DNA from: Nocardiopsis alba DSM 43377
GTDB lineage: Bacteria; Actinomycetota; Actinomycetes; Streptosporangiales; Streptosporangiaceae
NCBI RefSeq assembly: GCF_000341225.1
Contig: NZ_ANAC01000001.1
Coordinates: 294,004 to 358,003 of the forward strand
Direction: 5' to 3'
DNA length: 64,000 nt
Shown here: piece by piece, positions 34,105 to 42,784 of the stretch
Layout of the letters: the number at the start of each line of letters is the position of its first letter
Numbering within the stretch: the stretch's first letter is position 1
Notes under the pieces: generated by a model
What the model was told of the DNA's origin: nothing
Seen by the model: the letters and a program-made list of their open reading frames with translations, nothing else
Databases searched by the model: none
Made by a program: the position numbers and the translations under genes

Positions 34105-34684
34105 ACCGTTGGCGCCGTCCGCGACGATCTCGATGAAGATCCTCGTCACCGGTGGTTTCGGCGTGGGCAAGACCACGTTGGTGGGGTCGATCAGCGAGAT
34201 CACGCCGCTGACCACCGAAGCCGAGATGACCCAGGCGGGTGCCGGGGTGGACGAGGGGCTGGAACTCCGGCCGGACAAGACGACCACCACGGTCGCCTTC
34301 GACTTCGGTCGGATCAGCATCGACGAGCAGATCGTCCTCTACCTGTTCGGCGCACCGGGGCAGAAGCGTTTCCACGCCCTGTGGGAACGCCTCTGCGAGG
34401 GTGCCGTGGGCGCGATCGTGCTCGTCGACACCCGTGACGTGGAGGGGTCGTTCGCCGCGTTGGACCGGGTCGAACGGGCCGGTCTGCCCTACCTCGTCGC
34501 GCACAACCCCTTCGGGGACGAGGCCGAGCGTTGGAGTCTGGAGGAGATCCGCGCCAGCCTGGACATCGACGCCGGTACGCCGTTGCTGCGCTGCGACGCC
34601 CGCGACCCGGGGCAGGTGCGCACGACCCTGGCCGAGCTGGTCGCGCACCGGCAACGTCTGCTGGAACAGGAGCCGGTGGGATGA
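34076..34684 (+). CDS. cvnD: Conservon Ras-like GTPase CvnD
   Basis: A 202-residue small GTPase of the CvnD/MglA-like group. The P loop GGFGVGKTTLVGSISEI follows a short N-terminal extension; the switch II region is LYLFGAPGQKRFHALWERL, and LPYLVAHNPFG sits where NKxD is expected, with Asn but not the full motif. GTG 34076 is preferred, inside cvnC, with GGAG about 8 bases upstream. It acts with CvnA-C as a membrane-linked switch affecting development and secondary metabolism in Streptomyces. The cvnE start overlaps its stop as ATGA. Confidence 0.9.
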   Translation: MLGSSTSPYEPLAPSATISMKILVTGGFGVGKTTLVGSISEITPLTTEAEMTQAGAGVDEGLELRPDKTTTTVAFDFGRISIDEQIVLYLFGAPGQKRFHALWERLCEGAVGAIVLVDTRDVEGSFAALDRVERAGLPYLVAHNPFGDEAERWSLEEIRASLDIDAGTPLLRCDARDPGQVRTTLAELVAHRQRLLEQEPVG

Positions 34685-35985
34685 GCGCCCCCGACACCGA
34701 GGTCGAACGTCCGGAGGTCTCGATCCCCCTGCCGGAGACGCATCGGGACGCGATGCGGCTGGGCGACGAGGGCTATCGACGCGACTCGCCCGCCCTGTTC
34801 GCCGAGCTGCGTCGCCGACACGGGCCGGTGGCGCCCGTCCTGTTGGCCTGGGACGTGCCGGCCTGGCTGGTGATGGGCTACTCCGAGCTGCTCCAGGTCA
34901 CCTCCGACCCCGACCTGTTCGCGCGCTCCTTCCGCCGCTGGAACCTGTTCGACGATCTGCCCCCCGAGTGGCCGATGTGGCCGTTGATCGGTGGCGGGTT
35001 CGCGTCGGAGGCGATGCTGTACACGGAAGGGGAGGAGCATCGGCGCCGTTCGGTGGTGTTCGCCGAGGCGCTCTCCCGGATCGACCAGTGGGAGTTCGAG
35101 GAGTTCTGTCAGCGGGCCTCGCACCGGCTGATCGAGGAGTTCGCCCAGGACGGCGAGGTCGAGTTGATCTCCGCCTACGCCCAACGGCTGCCCGTGCTGG
35201 CGTTGGGCTGGATGGTGGGCGTCCCCGAGGAGTACCACGACGACCTGGTCACCGGCTTCCTTCAGCTGATGGGCGCGGGCGGCGACCCCATCGAGGGGAT
35301 GGCGCGGGTCGGCGCCATCTGCGATCGGCTCGCCGAGCGCGCCATGAAGGAGCCCGGCCCCTACGTCGCCTCCCACCTGGCGCACAGCGGGCTCGGCCTT
35401 ACGCACGGTCAGCTCAGCGCGGACATCTTCATCACCATCATCGCCGGGCACCAGACCTGCGCGGGCTGGATCGGCAACACCATCAGGCTGATGTTGACCG
35501 ACCAGGCCCACACCAACGCCCTCACCCGCGGCCGACGTTCGGTGACCGAGGCCGCCCGCGAGGTCCTCAAGGACGACACCCCGACGCAGATCTTCGCGGG
35601 ACGCTGGGCGACCCGGACGACCCAACTGGCCGGGACCACCATCCAGGGTGGGGACATGGTGCTGCTGGGGCTGGCCGCCTCCCACCAGGACCCGCTGTTC
35701 CGGCCGCCCGGCCGTCCCAGGGAGCGACACCACAGCCGCGCCTACCTGTCGTTCTCGCACGGCCCCCACGGATGTCCCCACATGGCCCGGGCCATGGCCG
35801 AGATCATCACGGTCGGTGGGATCGAGACCCTGCTCACCCACCTGCCCGACCTGCATCTGGCCGTTCCCGCGGACCGGTTGCGCTGGCAGCCCCAGGTCCT
35901 CATAAGGGCCCTGGAGACGCTTCCGGTCACCTTCACCCCGCCCACCATCTCCACCGACCCCCTGGGAGACTCACTGTGGCTCTGA
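34681..35985 (+). CDS. cvnE: Conservon cytochrome P450 CvnE
   Basis: A 434-residue P450 linked to the conservon. The heme-thiolate loop is LSFSHGPHGCPHMARAM (FxxGxxxC with the axial Cys), the ExxR pair is probably EAAR in VTEAAREVL, and the I-helix reads IIAGHQTCAGWIGN, with Gln-Thr where most bacterial P450s have Glu/Asp-Thr. The ATG overlaps the cvnD stop. RarE-type P450s in Cvn operons influence aerial growth; the substrate is unknown. The unusual oxygen-activation residue pair is noted below. Confidence 0.87.
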   Translation: MSAPDTEVERPEVSIPLPETHRDAMRLGDEGYRRDSPALFAELRRRHGPVAPVLLAWDVPAWLVMGYSELLQVTSDPDLFARSFRRWNLFDDLPPEWPMWPLIGGGFASEAMLYTEGEEHRRRSVVFAEALSRIDQWEFEEFCQRASHRLIEEFAQDGEVELISAYAQRLPVLALGWMVGVPEEYHDDLVTGFLQLMGAGGDPIEGMARVGAICDRLAERAMKEPGPYVASHLAHSGLGLTHGQLSADIFITIIAGHQTCAGWIGNTIRLMLTDQAHTNALTRGRRSVTEAAREVLKDDTPTQIFAGRWATRTTQLAGTTIQGGDMVLLGLAASHQDPLFRPPGRPRERHHSRAYLSFSHGPHGCPHMARAMAEIITVGGIETLLTHLPDLHLAVPADRLRWQPQVLIRALETLPVTFTPPTISTDPLGDSLWL

Positions 35986-37223
35986 CCCTGTCCGGACCGA
36001 TCCACCACCTCGATCCCCTCAGCCCGAACCTGCACGAGGACGCCGCGAGGATGCGCGCGCACGGTCCGATCGTCCCGGTCGAACTGCCCGGCGGCGTGGT
36101 GATGTGGGCGGTCACCGGTGACGAGGCCGGACGTAACGTCCTCAAGGACTCCGACCGTTTCGCCAAGAGCCCCTCGTACTGGAAGGCGCTCCAGAACGGC
36201 GAGCTCCCGAAGGACTGGCCGCTGTTGAGCCTGGCGGCCCCCGCCGGCAACGCCATCACCGTCGTCGACGGCCCCGAGCACCGGAAACTGCGCCGCCCCC
36301 TGTCCCAGGCCTTGACCGCCCGCCGGGTCGAGGCGCTCACCCCGGTGGTCGCCGCCCTGGTGGAGCGGCTCCTGGACGACCTGGAGCGGGCCGCCGACAA
36401 GGCCGAGGGCGGCGTGGTCGACTTCCGCTCGCTGTTCGCCTGGCCGCTGCCGATGGGCGTCATCGGCCACCTGCTCGGAGTCGACGAGGCCGACCACGAC
36501 GAACTGGGCCGGCTGTACACCGCCCTGTTCGACGACACCCTGGGCGACGGGCGCGACGCCGAACTGAGCCTGCACTCCTGGCTCGACGAGCACGTGTCCC
36601 GGCTGGAGCGCGAGCCCGGCGACGACATGATCAGCGCGATGCTCGCCCTGCCCCCCGAGGACCGGCTTCCCCGCGAGGACCTGGTCGTGACCATGTACGT
36701 GGTGCTGGCGGCCGGCCACGAGACCACCACACACCTGCTGGTCAACGCCGTGCGCGCGCTCAGTACCCGGCCCGAACAGCGCGACCTCCTGCTGTCCGGC
36801 GAGGTCCCGTGGGAGAACCTGGTGGAGGAGACGATGCGCTGGGACTCGCCCACCGCCAACTTCTTCACCCGTTTCGCCACCGAGGACATCGACGGCGCCG
36901 ACGTCCACCCCGCCGCCGAGGGCGTGCGCATCGCCGAGGGCGACCCGGTGTTCATCTCCTACATCTCGATGGGGCGCGACCCCGAGCGCTACGGTCCGAC
37001 CGCGGGCGCCTTCGACGTCCGTCGCGGTGAGACGCACACGAGCTTCGGCTACGGCGCGCACTTCTGCATCGGCTCGCCCCTGGCCCGCCTGGAGGGCCGG
37101 ATCGCGCTGGAGCGGATCTTCTCCCGCTGGCCCGACCTGGAGGTCGTGGGCGACGTGCCGCGCTCCCCGTCGATCGTGGTCAACTCGCACACCCGTCTCG
37201 ACGTGCGGCTGCGGCCCGCCTGA
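35976..37223 (+). CDS. Second cytochrome P450 of the conservon operon
   Basis: A 415-residue CYP105/107-like P450 with canonical motifs: I-helix VVLAAGHETTTHLLVNAV, the ExxR glutamate in VEETMRWDSPT, and the heme loop SFGYGAHFCIGSPLARLEG. GTG 35976 lies 10 bases inside cvnE and follows GGGAG; the coupling shows it belongs to the same operon. Electron-transfer partners are not encoded nearby. A strong terminator follows, marking the operon end. Substrate unknown. Confidence 0.9.
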   Translation: MALTLSGPIHHLDPLSPNLHEDAARMRAHGPIVPVELPGGVVMWAVTGDEAGRNVLKDSDRFAKSPSYWKALQNGELPKDWPLLSLAAPAGNAITVVDGPEHRKLRRPLSQALTARRVEALTPVVAALVERLLDDLERAADKAEGGVVDFRSLFAWPLPMGVIGHLLGVDEADHDELGRLYTALFDDTLGDGRDAELSLHSWLDEHVSRLEREPGDDMISAMLALPPEDRLPREDLVVTMYVVLAAGHETTTHLLVNAVRALSTRPEQRDLLLSGEVPWENLVEETMRWDSPTANFFTRFATEDIDGADVHPAAEGVRIAEGDPVFISYISMGRDPERYGPTAGAFDVRRGETHTSFGYGAHFCIGSPLARLEGRIALERIFSRWPDLEVVGDVPRSPSIVVNSHTRLDVRLRPA

Positions 37224-37237
37224 TCCGCACTTCGGAT

Positions 37238-37265
37238 GAGCCGCCCCACCACCGTGGGGCGGCTC
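37238..37265. terminator. Terminator closing the conservon operon
   Basis: A perfect 12-bp stem (GAGCCGCCCCAC with GTGGGGCGGCTC) and a 4-base loop, 15 bases after the second P450 and just before the convergent dehydrogenase stop. It can serve both directions. Confidence 0.88.
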
Positions 37266-37278
37266 TCCATCCGCCCGC

Positions 37279-38499
37279 TCAGCCGGTGCCGAGGTAGCCG
37301 TTGGGGTCGAGCACGTACTTGCTCGCCGCCCCCTGATCGAAGGACCGGTAGCCCTCCGGGGCCTCCTCCAACGGGATCGCCACCGCGTTGACCGCCTCCG
37401 CGATGCGCACACGGTCGTTGAGGATCGCCATCATCAACTGCCGGTGGTACTTCATCACCGGGCACTGGCCCGTGTAGAAGGCGTGCGACTTCGACCAGCC
37501 CAGCCCGAAGCGGATCGACAGTGATCCCACCTTGGCGGCCTCGTCCACCGCGCGCGGGTCGCCGGTCACGTAGAGACCGGGGATACCGATGGCCCCACCG
37601 GCCTTGGTGACCTTCATGGCGTCGTTCAGGACGCTCGCCGGCGCCTCCTGCCCGGCCTTCTCTCCGGAGCCGTGCGCCTCGAAGCCGACCGCGTCCACCG
37701 CGTGGTCCACCACCGGGGTGCCCAGGATCTCCGCGATCAGGTCTCCGGGGTCCCCCTGGGAGATGTTCACCGTCTCGCAGCCGAACCGGCGCGCCTGGGC
37801 CAGCCTCTCCTCGTTGAGGTCGCCGACGATGACCACGGCCGCGCCCAACAACCTTGCGGAGGCGGCCGCCGCCAGGCCGACGGGGCCCGCGCCCGCCACG
37901 TACACGGTCGACCCCACGCCCACCCCGGCGCTCACACAGCCGTGGAAACCGGTGGGGAAGATGTCGGAGAGCATCGTCAGGTCCATGATCTTCTCCATGG
38001 CCCGATCCCGATCGGGGAACCTCAGCAGGTTCCAGTCGGCGTAGGGCACCAGAGCGTACTTCGCCTGGCCGCCGACCCAGCCGCCCATGTCCACGTAGCC
38101 GTAGGCCGAGCCGGGGCGGTCGGGGTTGACGTTCAGACAGATCTCGGTGCGCCGCGCCTTGCAGTTCGTACATCGCCCGCAGGAGATGTTGAACGGTACC
38201 GAGACCAGGTCGCCGACCTTCACGAACTCGACGTCCGGGCCGGTCTCGACCACCTCGCCGGTGATCTCGTGGCCCAGCACCAGTCCCTCCGGCGCGGTGG
38301 TGCGCCCGCGGACCATGTGCTGGTCGCTGCCGCAGATGTTGGTCGCGACGACCTTCAGGATCGCGCCGTGCGGGACCTTGCGCCCCACGTTGGCGGGGTT
38401 GACCCCAGGGCCGTCCTTGAGTTCGAACTCCGGATAGGAGATGTCCTGGACCTCGACCCGACCGGGGCCCTGGTAGACCACTCCTCTGTTGCCGGTCAT
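37279..38499 (-). CDS. fdhA: Glutathione-independent formaldehyde dehydrogenase (zinc MDR family)
   Basis: A 406-residue zinc-dependent medium-chain dehydrogenase. The catalytic zinc region is TNICGSDQHMVRGRTTAPEGLVLGHEITGEV, the structural zinc cluster is SCGRCTNCKARRTEIC, and the cofactor site is VYVAGAGPVGLAAAASARLLGAAVV. The extended length, the long insert (GFEAHGSGEKAGQEAPAS) and the C-terminal FDQGAASKYVLDPNGYLG match formaldehyde dismutase/dehydrogenases with tightly bound NAD. It detoxifies formaldehyde or related aldehydes. ATG 38499 is preferred over GTG 38511. Confidence 0.9.
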   Translation of the reverse strand: MTGNRGVVYQGPGRVEVQDISYPEFELKDGPGVNPANVGRKVPHGAILKVVATNICGSDQHMVRGRTTAPEGLVLGHEITGEVVETGPDVEFVKVGDLVSVPFNISCGRCTNCKARRTEICLNVNPDRPGSAYGYVDMGGWVGGQAKYALVPYADWNLLRFPDRDRAMEKIMDLTMLSDIFPTGFHGCVSAGVGVGSTVYVAGAGPVGLAAAASARLLGAAVVIVGDLNEERLAQARRFGCETVNISQGDPGDLIAEILGTPVVDHAVDAVGFEAHGSGEKAGQEAPASVLNDAMKVTKAGGAIGIPGLYVTGDPRAVDEAAKVGSLSIRFGLGWSKSHAFYTGQCPVMKYHRQLMMAILNDRVRIAEAVNAVAIPLEEAPEGYRSFDQGAASKYVLDPNGYLGTG

Positions 38500-38670
38500 C
38501 TTCCTTCCCACCTCTCTGCCGTCGGGCGGCGAGGATCGTCCTTCGTGGAACGCCCTGTTCGGAGGGCGTCCTCCTGTCGTTTCCGCTGGAAGAGGCGGCT
38601 AACCGGAGCGGGTCGAGGACCGGCGGAAAAGAGGTGGATACGGCCCGTCCGCGCTTGGTAGCTTCCCGGC

Positions 38671-39498
38671 ATGTACACGCCCACCCCGGACGACTGGCTC
38701 TCCATCAACCGCGCCAACTGGGACGAGCGGGTCCCCCTGCACGTCGCGAGCGACTTCTACGATCTGGAGGGCTTCCGCGCCGGTGAGGACGCCCTGCGCG
38801 ACTTCGAACGCGCCGAGGTCGGCGACGTCACGGGGAAGACCCTGCTGCACCTTCAGTGCCACATCGGTCTGGACACGCTCTCCTGGGCCCGGCACGGGGC
38901 ATCACGCGTCGTGGGACTCGACTTCTCCGGACCCGCCGTGGAGGTCGCCCGAGGTCTGGCCGCCGAACTCGGTCTGCCCGAGGAGCGGGCGGCCTTCGTG
39001 CACGCCGACGTGCACGATGCGGCCGAGGCCGTACCGGAGCGGGGGTACGACATCGTCTACACGGGGGTCGGCGCCCTGTGCTGGCTGCCCGACATCCGAC
39101 GGTGGGCCCGGACCGCCGCGTCGCTGGTCGCCCCCGGCGGGTTCCTGTACCTGGCGGAGTTCCACCCGCTCACCGACATCCTCGACGACGAGACCGGCTC
39201 GCGGATCGTGGACGACTACTTCGCCCGACAGGCCTGGGTGCAGGAGTCCGCCGGTACGTACGCGGACCTGGAGGCCAGGACCGAGAACAACCGCAACGTG
39301 CAGTGGCAGCATCCGATCGGCGAGGTGGTCTCCGCTCTGGCCGCCGAGGGGCTGCGTCTGGAGTTCCTCCACGAGTACGACGTCTCGCTGTTCCCGCGCT
39401 TCTCCTCCTTCGAGAGGTCGGCGGACGGGTACTACCGCTTCCCGGAGGGTCGGCCCCGGGTGCCCCTCATGTACTCTCTGCGCGCGAGCAGGACGTAG
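38671..39498 (+). CDS. Class I SAM-dependent methyltransferase
   Basis: 275 residues. Motif I is LLHLQCHIGLDTLSWARHGA, followed by VVGLDFSGPAVEVARGLAAELGL and FVHADVHDAAEAVPERGYDIVYTGVGALCWLPD. The start DDWLSINRANWDERVPLHVASDFYDLEGF is typical of a broad family annotated only as methyltransferase type 11/12. Substrate unknown. It is followed after 56 bases by an acetyltransferase gene and does not obviously belong to a pathway here. Confidence 0.87.
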   Translation: MYTPTPDDWLSINRANWDERVPLHVASDFYDLEGFRAGEDALRDFERAEVGDVTGKTLLHLQCHIGLDTLSWARHGASRVVGLDFSGPAVEVARGLAAELGLPEERAAFVHADVHDAAEAVPERGYDIVYTGVGALCWLPDIRRWARTAASLVAPGGFLYLAEFHPLTDILDDETGSRIVDDYFARQAWVQESAGTYADLEARTENNRNVQWQHPIGEVVSALAAEGLRLEFLHEYDVSLFPRFSSFERSADGYYRFPEGRPRVPLMYSLRASRT

Positions 39499-39554
39499 TC
39501 CGCGCGAGGGAAAACGCGTTGACGGTCGTTCGCGCGGGCGGCAGTGTGGCGCCC

Positions 39555-40061
39555 ATGAGTATGCGATTTCCCCTGGTGGGCGAACGGATCCGGATCAGGC
39601 CCTTCGTGCCCGAGGATCGGGACGCCGCCCACGAGGTCTACGGCGACCCCGAGGTGATGCGTTACGTCGCCTACGGCAAGGCGGCCTCTCCCGAGGAGAC
39701 CGCCGTGATGGTGGCCGACTACATCCGTCATCAGGAGGAGCACGGCTACGCCTTCTGGGCGGTGGAGGAGATCGCCACGGGCCGGCTCATCGGCGACGCC
39801 GGTTTCGAGGCCCGCGAGGTGGGCGCCGAGTTCGGCTACACCCTGGCACGCGACCGATGGGGGAGGGGCCTGGCCACCGAGGCGGGCCGCCTGTGCGTGG
39901 CGGCGGCCTTCGACGAGCTGTCCCTTCCCCTGCTCACGGGGGTGGTGGACCCGGCCAACCCCGCTTCGGCGCGGGTCCTGGAGAAGCTGGGCTTCACCCC
40001 GGTGGGCGAGCGCGAGGCCTACGGGCGCCCGCACCGGGAGTACCTGCTCCGGGCCCCCTGA
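39555..40061 (+). CDS. RimJ/RimL-type GNAT N-acetyltransferase
   Basis: 168 residues: GERIRIRPFVPEDRDAAHEVYGDPEVMRYV, the strand GRLIGDAGFE, AEFGYTLARDRWGRGLATEAGRLCVAAAFDEL (acetyl-CoA pyrophosphate loop RWGRGLA) and the conserved NPASARVLEKLGF. This is the standard RimJ/RimL-like GNAT acetylating ribosomal protein or small-molecule amines. ATG 39555 or ATG 39561 may start translation; the upstream region has no clear ribosome-binding site. Confidence 0.9.
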   Translation: MSMRFPLVGERIRIRPFVPEDRDAAHEVYGDPEVMRYVAYGKAASPEETAVMVADYIRHQEEHGYAFWAVEEIATGRLIGDAGFEAREVGAEFGYTLARDRWGRGLATEAGRLCVAAAFDELSLPLLTGVVDPANPASARVLEKLGFTPVGEREAYGRPHREYLLRAP

Positions 40062-40080
40062 GTCGCCGGGGCCGGCCCGG

Positions 40081-40275
40081 TCAGTCCTCGGGCTCCCGGG
40101 GCCGGACCACGGTCTCGGGGCCCGGGTAGATGAGCCGTTCCTCACCATCGGGGAAGCGCACCAGGTAGGGCGGCCCGTCGTCGGCCCCGCGCACCTCGAT
40201 GATCTCGGCCTCGTGCCCTCCCTCGACGCTGGTCACCCCGTGGGTGAGCAGACGGTCTCCGATGGACGCTCGCAT
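40081..40275 (-). CDS. DUF1918 domain protein
   Basis: A 64-residue SH3-like beta-barrel protein: SIGDRLLTHGVTSVEGGHEAEIIEVRG, GPPYLVRFPDGEERLIYPGPE. DUF1918 proteins are widespread in actinomycetes, have no established function, and may bind nucleic acid or another protein through the barrel. It is convergent with the GNAT gene 19 bases away. Confidence 0.85.
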   Translation of the reverse strand: MRASIGDRLLTHGVTSVEGGHEAEIIEVRGADDGPPYLVRFPDGEERLIYPGPETVVRPREPED

Positions 40276-40404
40276 GTGACCCTCCCGTGTCGACGGCCGG
40301 CCTCCCCCGGACCGGTCACAGTCGGGGTGGTACCCGGAGCGGGATCCGGACGAACCCGCACCACCCGGATCCACCTGGGGCGACGGCGGATCTAGGATGT
40401 TCGG

Positions 40405-40605
40405 GTGAACAAGGTCGCCCCGGTCATCGCGTTCGTCGCCTTCATGCTCGTCTTCGCCCTCACCAGATCCCCGGTCCGGGACTTCCTGGAGTCCTGGGTG
40501 GAACTGGAGGGCGTCGTCCTCGGGCCGGCGTCGCTGGTCTCCTCCGGTGCTCTGGCCGCGCTCGTGGCCGGTGCCATCCTGTACGCCACCCGACTCTTCG
40601 AATAG
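40405..40605 (+). CDS. Small two-helix membrane protein
   Basis: 66 residues with two hydrophobic segments, VAPVIAFVAFMLVFALTRS and LVSSGALAALVAGAILYATRLF, joined by an acidic loop. GTG start at 40405. Not recognised; it lies 93 bases before the DsbA-like gene and could belong to the same thiol-redox unit. Confidence 0.55.
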   Translation: MNKVAPVIAFVAFMLVFALTRSPVRDFLESWVELEGVVLGPASLVSSGALAALVAGAILYATRLFE

Positions 40606-40698
40606 CCCTCCCTCCCCCGGGAACGGGTGCGTCGAAGACGCCTCCGGGGTGCGTAGAGTGGCCTCTGTCCGGCACGCAGACGGGGGGACGACGCAGGC

Positions 40699-41433
40699 AT
40701 GCCGAAGGATGGCGGGAAAAAGGGGATCTCCCCACTGCTTCTGGGGGGTGCGGTCCTCACCGCCCTCGTCATCGCGGTGGTCGTGGGGATCAGGCTCGAA
40801 GGCGGCGACGCCGACGAGGAGTCGCCGACCGAGATCGCCTCGACGGTGGACCACATCGACCCCGAACAGCGGGAGTGGGGTCAGGCCCTGGCCCGTCGCG
40901 ACGCCGACGACCCCATGGCGCTCGGAGAGGCCGACGCCCCCGTGGTGCTGGTCGCCTACTCCGACTTCGCCTGCCCCTACTGCGCCAAGTGGGCCCAGGA
41001 GACCCAGCCCGAACTGGTCGAACGCTACGTCGAGTCGGGCGACCTGCGGATCGAATGGCGCGAGTTCCCCTACCTGGGCGAGTTGTCGCAGACCCTGTCG
41101 GTGGGCGCGGTCGCCGCCGGCGAGCAGGAGGCGTTCTGGGAGTACCAGGAGGCGGTCTTCGAGCGTCAGGAGGAGATCAAGTCCTCCGACGACCCCGACG
41201 GGATCCTCGACGAGATCGTCGAGGGGTTGGGCTTGGACGCCGACCGCTTCCATGAGGCCATGGAGGCGGACCGGAGCGGGATCGCGGTGGGCCACGACTT
41301 CGTCGAGGGGCAGCAGATCGGCGTGAGCGCCACCCCGGCCTTCATCGTCAACGGTGATCCCATCATGGGCGCACTGCCGCTGGACGTGTTCGTGCGCAGC
41401 GTCGACACCGCGCTCGCCGTCGCCGAGGAGTGA
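40699..41433 (+). CDS. Membrane-anchored DsbA-family thiol oxidoreductase
   Basis: 244 residues. One membrane segment (LLLGGAVLTALVIAVVVGI) precedes an extracytoplasmic thioredoxin-fold domain with the active site DFACPYCAKWAQE (CPYC) and the cis-Pro loop VSATPAFIVNG. The helical insert (residues about 150-205) is DsbA-like. It forms or isomerises disulfides in secreted proteins. The next gene, 4 bases away, encodes a CcdA-type reductant transporter, suggesting the pair handles thiol redox at the membrane. Confidence 0.92.
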   Translation: MPKDGGKKGISPLLLGGAVLTALVIAVVVGIRLEGGDADEESPTEIASTVDHIDPEQREWGQALARRDADDPMALGEADAPVVLVAYSDFACPYCAKWAQETQPELVERYVESGDLRIEWREFPYLGELSQTLSVGAVAAGEQEAFWEYQEAVFERQEEIKSSDDPDGILDEIVEGLGLDADRFHEAMEADRSGIAVGHDFVEGQQIGVSATPAFIVNGDPIMGALPLDVFVRSVDTALAVAEE

Positions 41434-41437
41434 CCGC

Positions 41438-42298
41438 GTGGACATCGGGTTCGTCGCCGCGCTGCTCGGTGGCCTGCTGGCCCTGCTCAGCCCGTGCAGC
41501 GCCATGCTGTTGCCGTCGTTCTTCGCCTACGCCTTCCGGGACTCGGGGCGGCTGCTCCTTCGCACCGGTGCCTTCTACGCGGGGCTGTGCCTGACGCTGG
41601 TGCCGCTCGGCGCGGGCTCGGCGATGGTGAGCACCCTCTTCTACGGCCACCGCGACCTGCTCATCATGGTCGCGGGCGGTCTGATCATCGCCTTCGGTGT
41701 CGCCCAGGTCCTCGGCCTCGGGTTCACCTGGGGCGTCCTCGCGCGGGCGCAGGGCCGTTTCGCGAGCGGTCGGGGGAACCTCTCCGTGCTGGGGCTCGGC
41801 GCGGTCTACGGGCTCGCCGGGTTCTGTTCCGGTCCGATCCTGGGCGCGGTGCTCACGGTCGCGGCCACCGGCACCCCGGTCAGGGGCATGCTGCTCATGG
41901 CCGCCTACGGGGCGGGGATGGCGCTGCCGCTGCTCCTGCTCGCCTCGCTCTGGGACCGCTATGAACTGGGGCGACGCTCCTGGCTGCGGGGGCGCACCGT
42001 GCGGATCGGGCCGCTGGCCACCCACACGACGGCCCTGCTCTCGGGTGCGCTCTTCATCGCGGTCGGGGTCCTGTTCGTGGCCTCCGACGGTACCGCGTCC
42101 TTCCCTCTGCCCGGGGCGGAGTGGGCGGCCGATGTCACCTACCGTGCCCAGGAGGCGCTCTCCCGGCTGGGGAGGGTCACCGATCTCATCGCTCTGGTCG
42201 CCTTGTCCGGCACGGTCTCCCTCGTGGTGGCGGGGAGCCTTCTCGCCGGCCGACGGGCCCGTCGCGAGGAGGACGAGGAGCCCGAACGGGTGGAGTAG
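41438..42298 (+). CDS. CcdA-family transmembrane thiol-reductant transporter
   Basis: 286 residues with six or more membrane segments. The first redox cysteine is in the family motif LLSPCSAMLLPSFFAYAF and the second in AGFCSGPILGAVLTVAA, the pair that shuttles electrons across the membrane. It probably passes reducing equivalents from cytoplasmic thioredoxin to the DsbA-like protein encoded just upstream or to cytochrome c maturation factors, though no ccs genes are adjacent. GTG 41438 starts the hydrophobic N terminus. Confidence 0.88.
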   Translation: MDIGFVAALLGGLLALLSPCSAMLLPSFFAYAFRDSGRLLLRTGAFYAGLCLTLVPLGAGSAMVSTLFYGHRDLLIMVAGGLIIAFGVAQVLGLGFTWGVLARAQGRFASGRGNLSVLGLGAVYGLAGFCSGPILGAVLTVAATGTPVRGMLLMAAYGAGMALPLLLLASLWDRYELGRRSWLRGRTVRIGPLATHTTALLSGALFIAVGVLFVASDGTASFPLPGAEWAADVTYRAQEALSRLGRVTDLIALVALSGTVSLVVAGSLLAGRRARREEDEEPERVE

Positions 42299-42784
42299 GG
42301 CGTGGTGAAGCCAGAGGTCACAGGGGTCTCTGTGACGGGAGTGACCTGAGAGCGACACCCTGCGTGGCCGTGTTCGGCCAAAAACCCTCGGCCGCCGGGA
42401 ATCAGGCGCTCCGATGCGTAACATCTCTTTTCCACGAAGGGTCGGGAGGGCGAATCCTCACCCTCCGTGGTGGTGGATCGACCGGCGGTGCCCGGTCCGG
42501 TCGATGTGGCGGGTCGGGAAGAGACCCGCGTGGACGTGTACGGGCGCGTCCACGGCACAGGGCGTCCGGGCGGGCGTGTCGGGTCCGCCCGGACGCCCCC
42601 ACCGCGTCCGGTCCCTCTCGAGAGGAATCGGACGAGTGGAACCCGGGTCCACCGGGGGGTGGCGCCATCGGGTGTGGAGCGGATGTTCTCGGGCCCGGGA
42701 AACGCCTGGGGGGAGGGGTTCGCGGGCGAAGGGGGAGAGGCCGTCGGCCCCTGCCGGGAGGCGGTCTGCGTTAGGTTGCCCGCC
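42299..42784. other. 486-base gap before the amidohydrolase gene
   Basis: No convincing gene. Just after the ccdA stop there is a hairpin, GTCACAG/CTGTGAC (42317-42323 and 42330-42336), nested within AGGTCAC/GTGACCT (42315-42321 and 42341-42347), which could terminate the upstream operon or form two competing folds. The rest is GC-rich with no recognised riboswitch. Confidence 0.4.

Noticed and set aside
42299..42784. Possible riboswitch upstream of the amidohydrolase
   Set aside because: Nested hairpins are visible but they sit directly after ccdA, and no known riboswitch core sequence could be matched.
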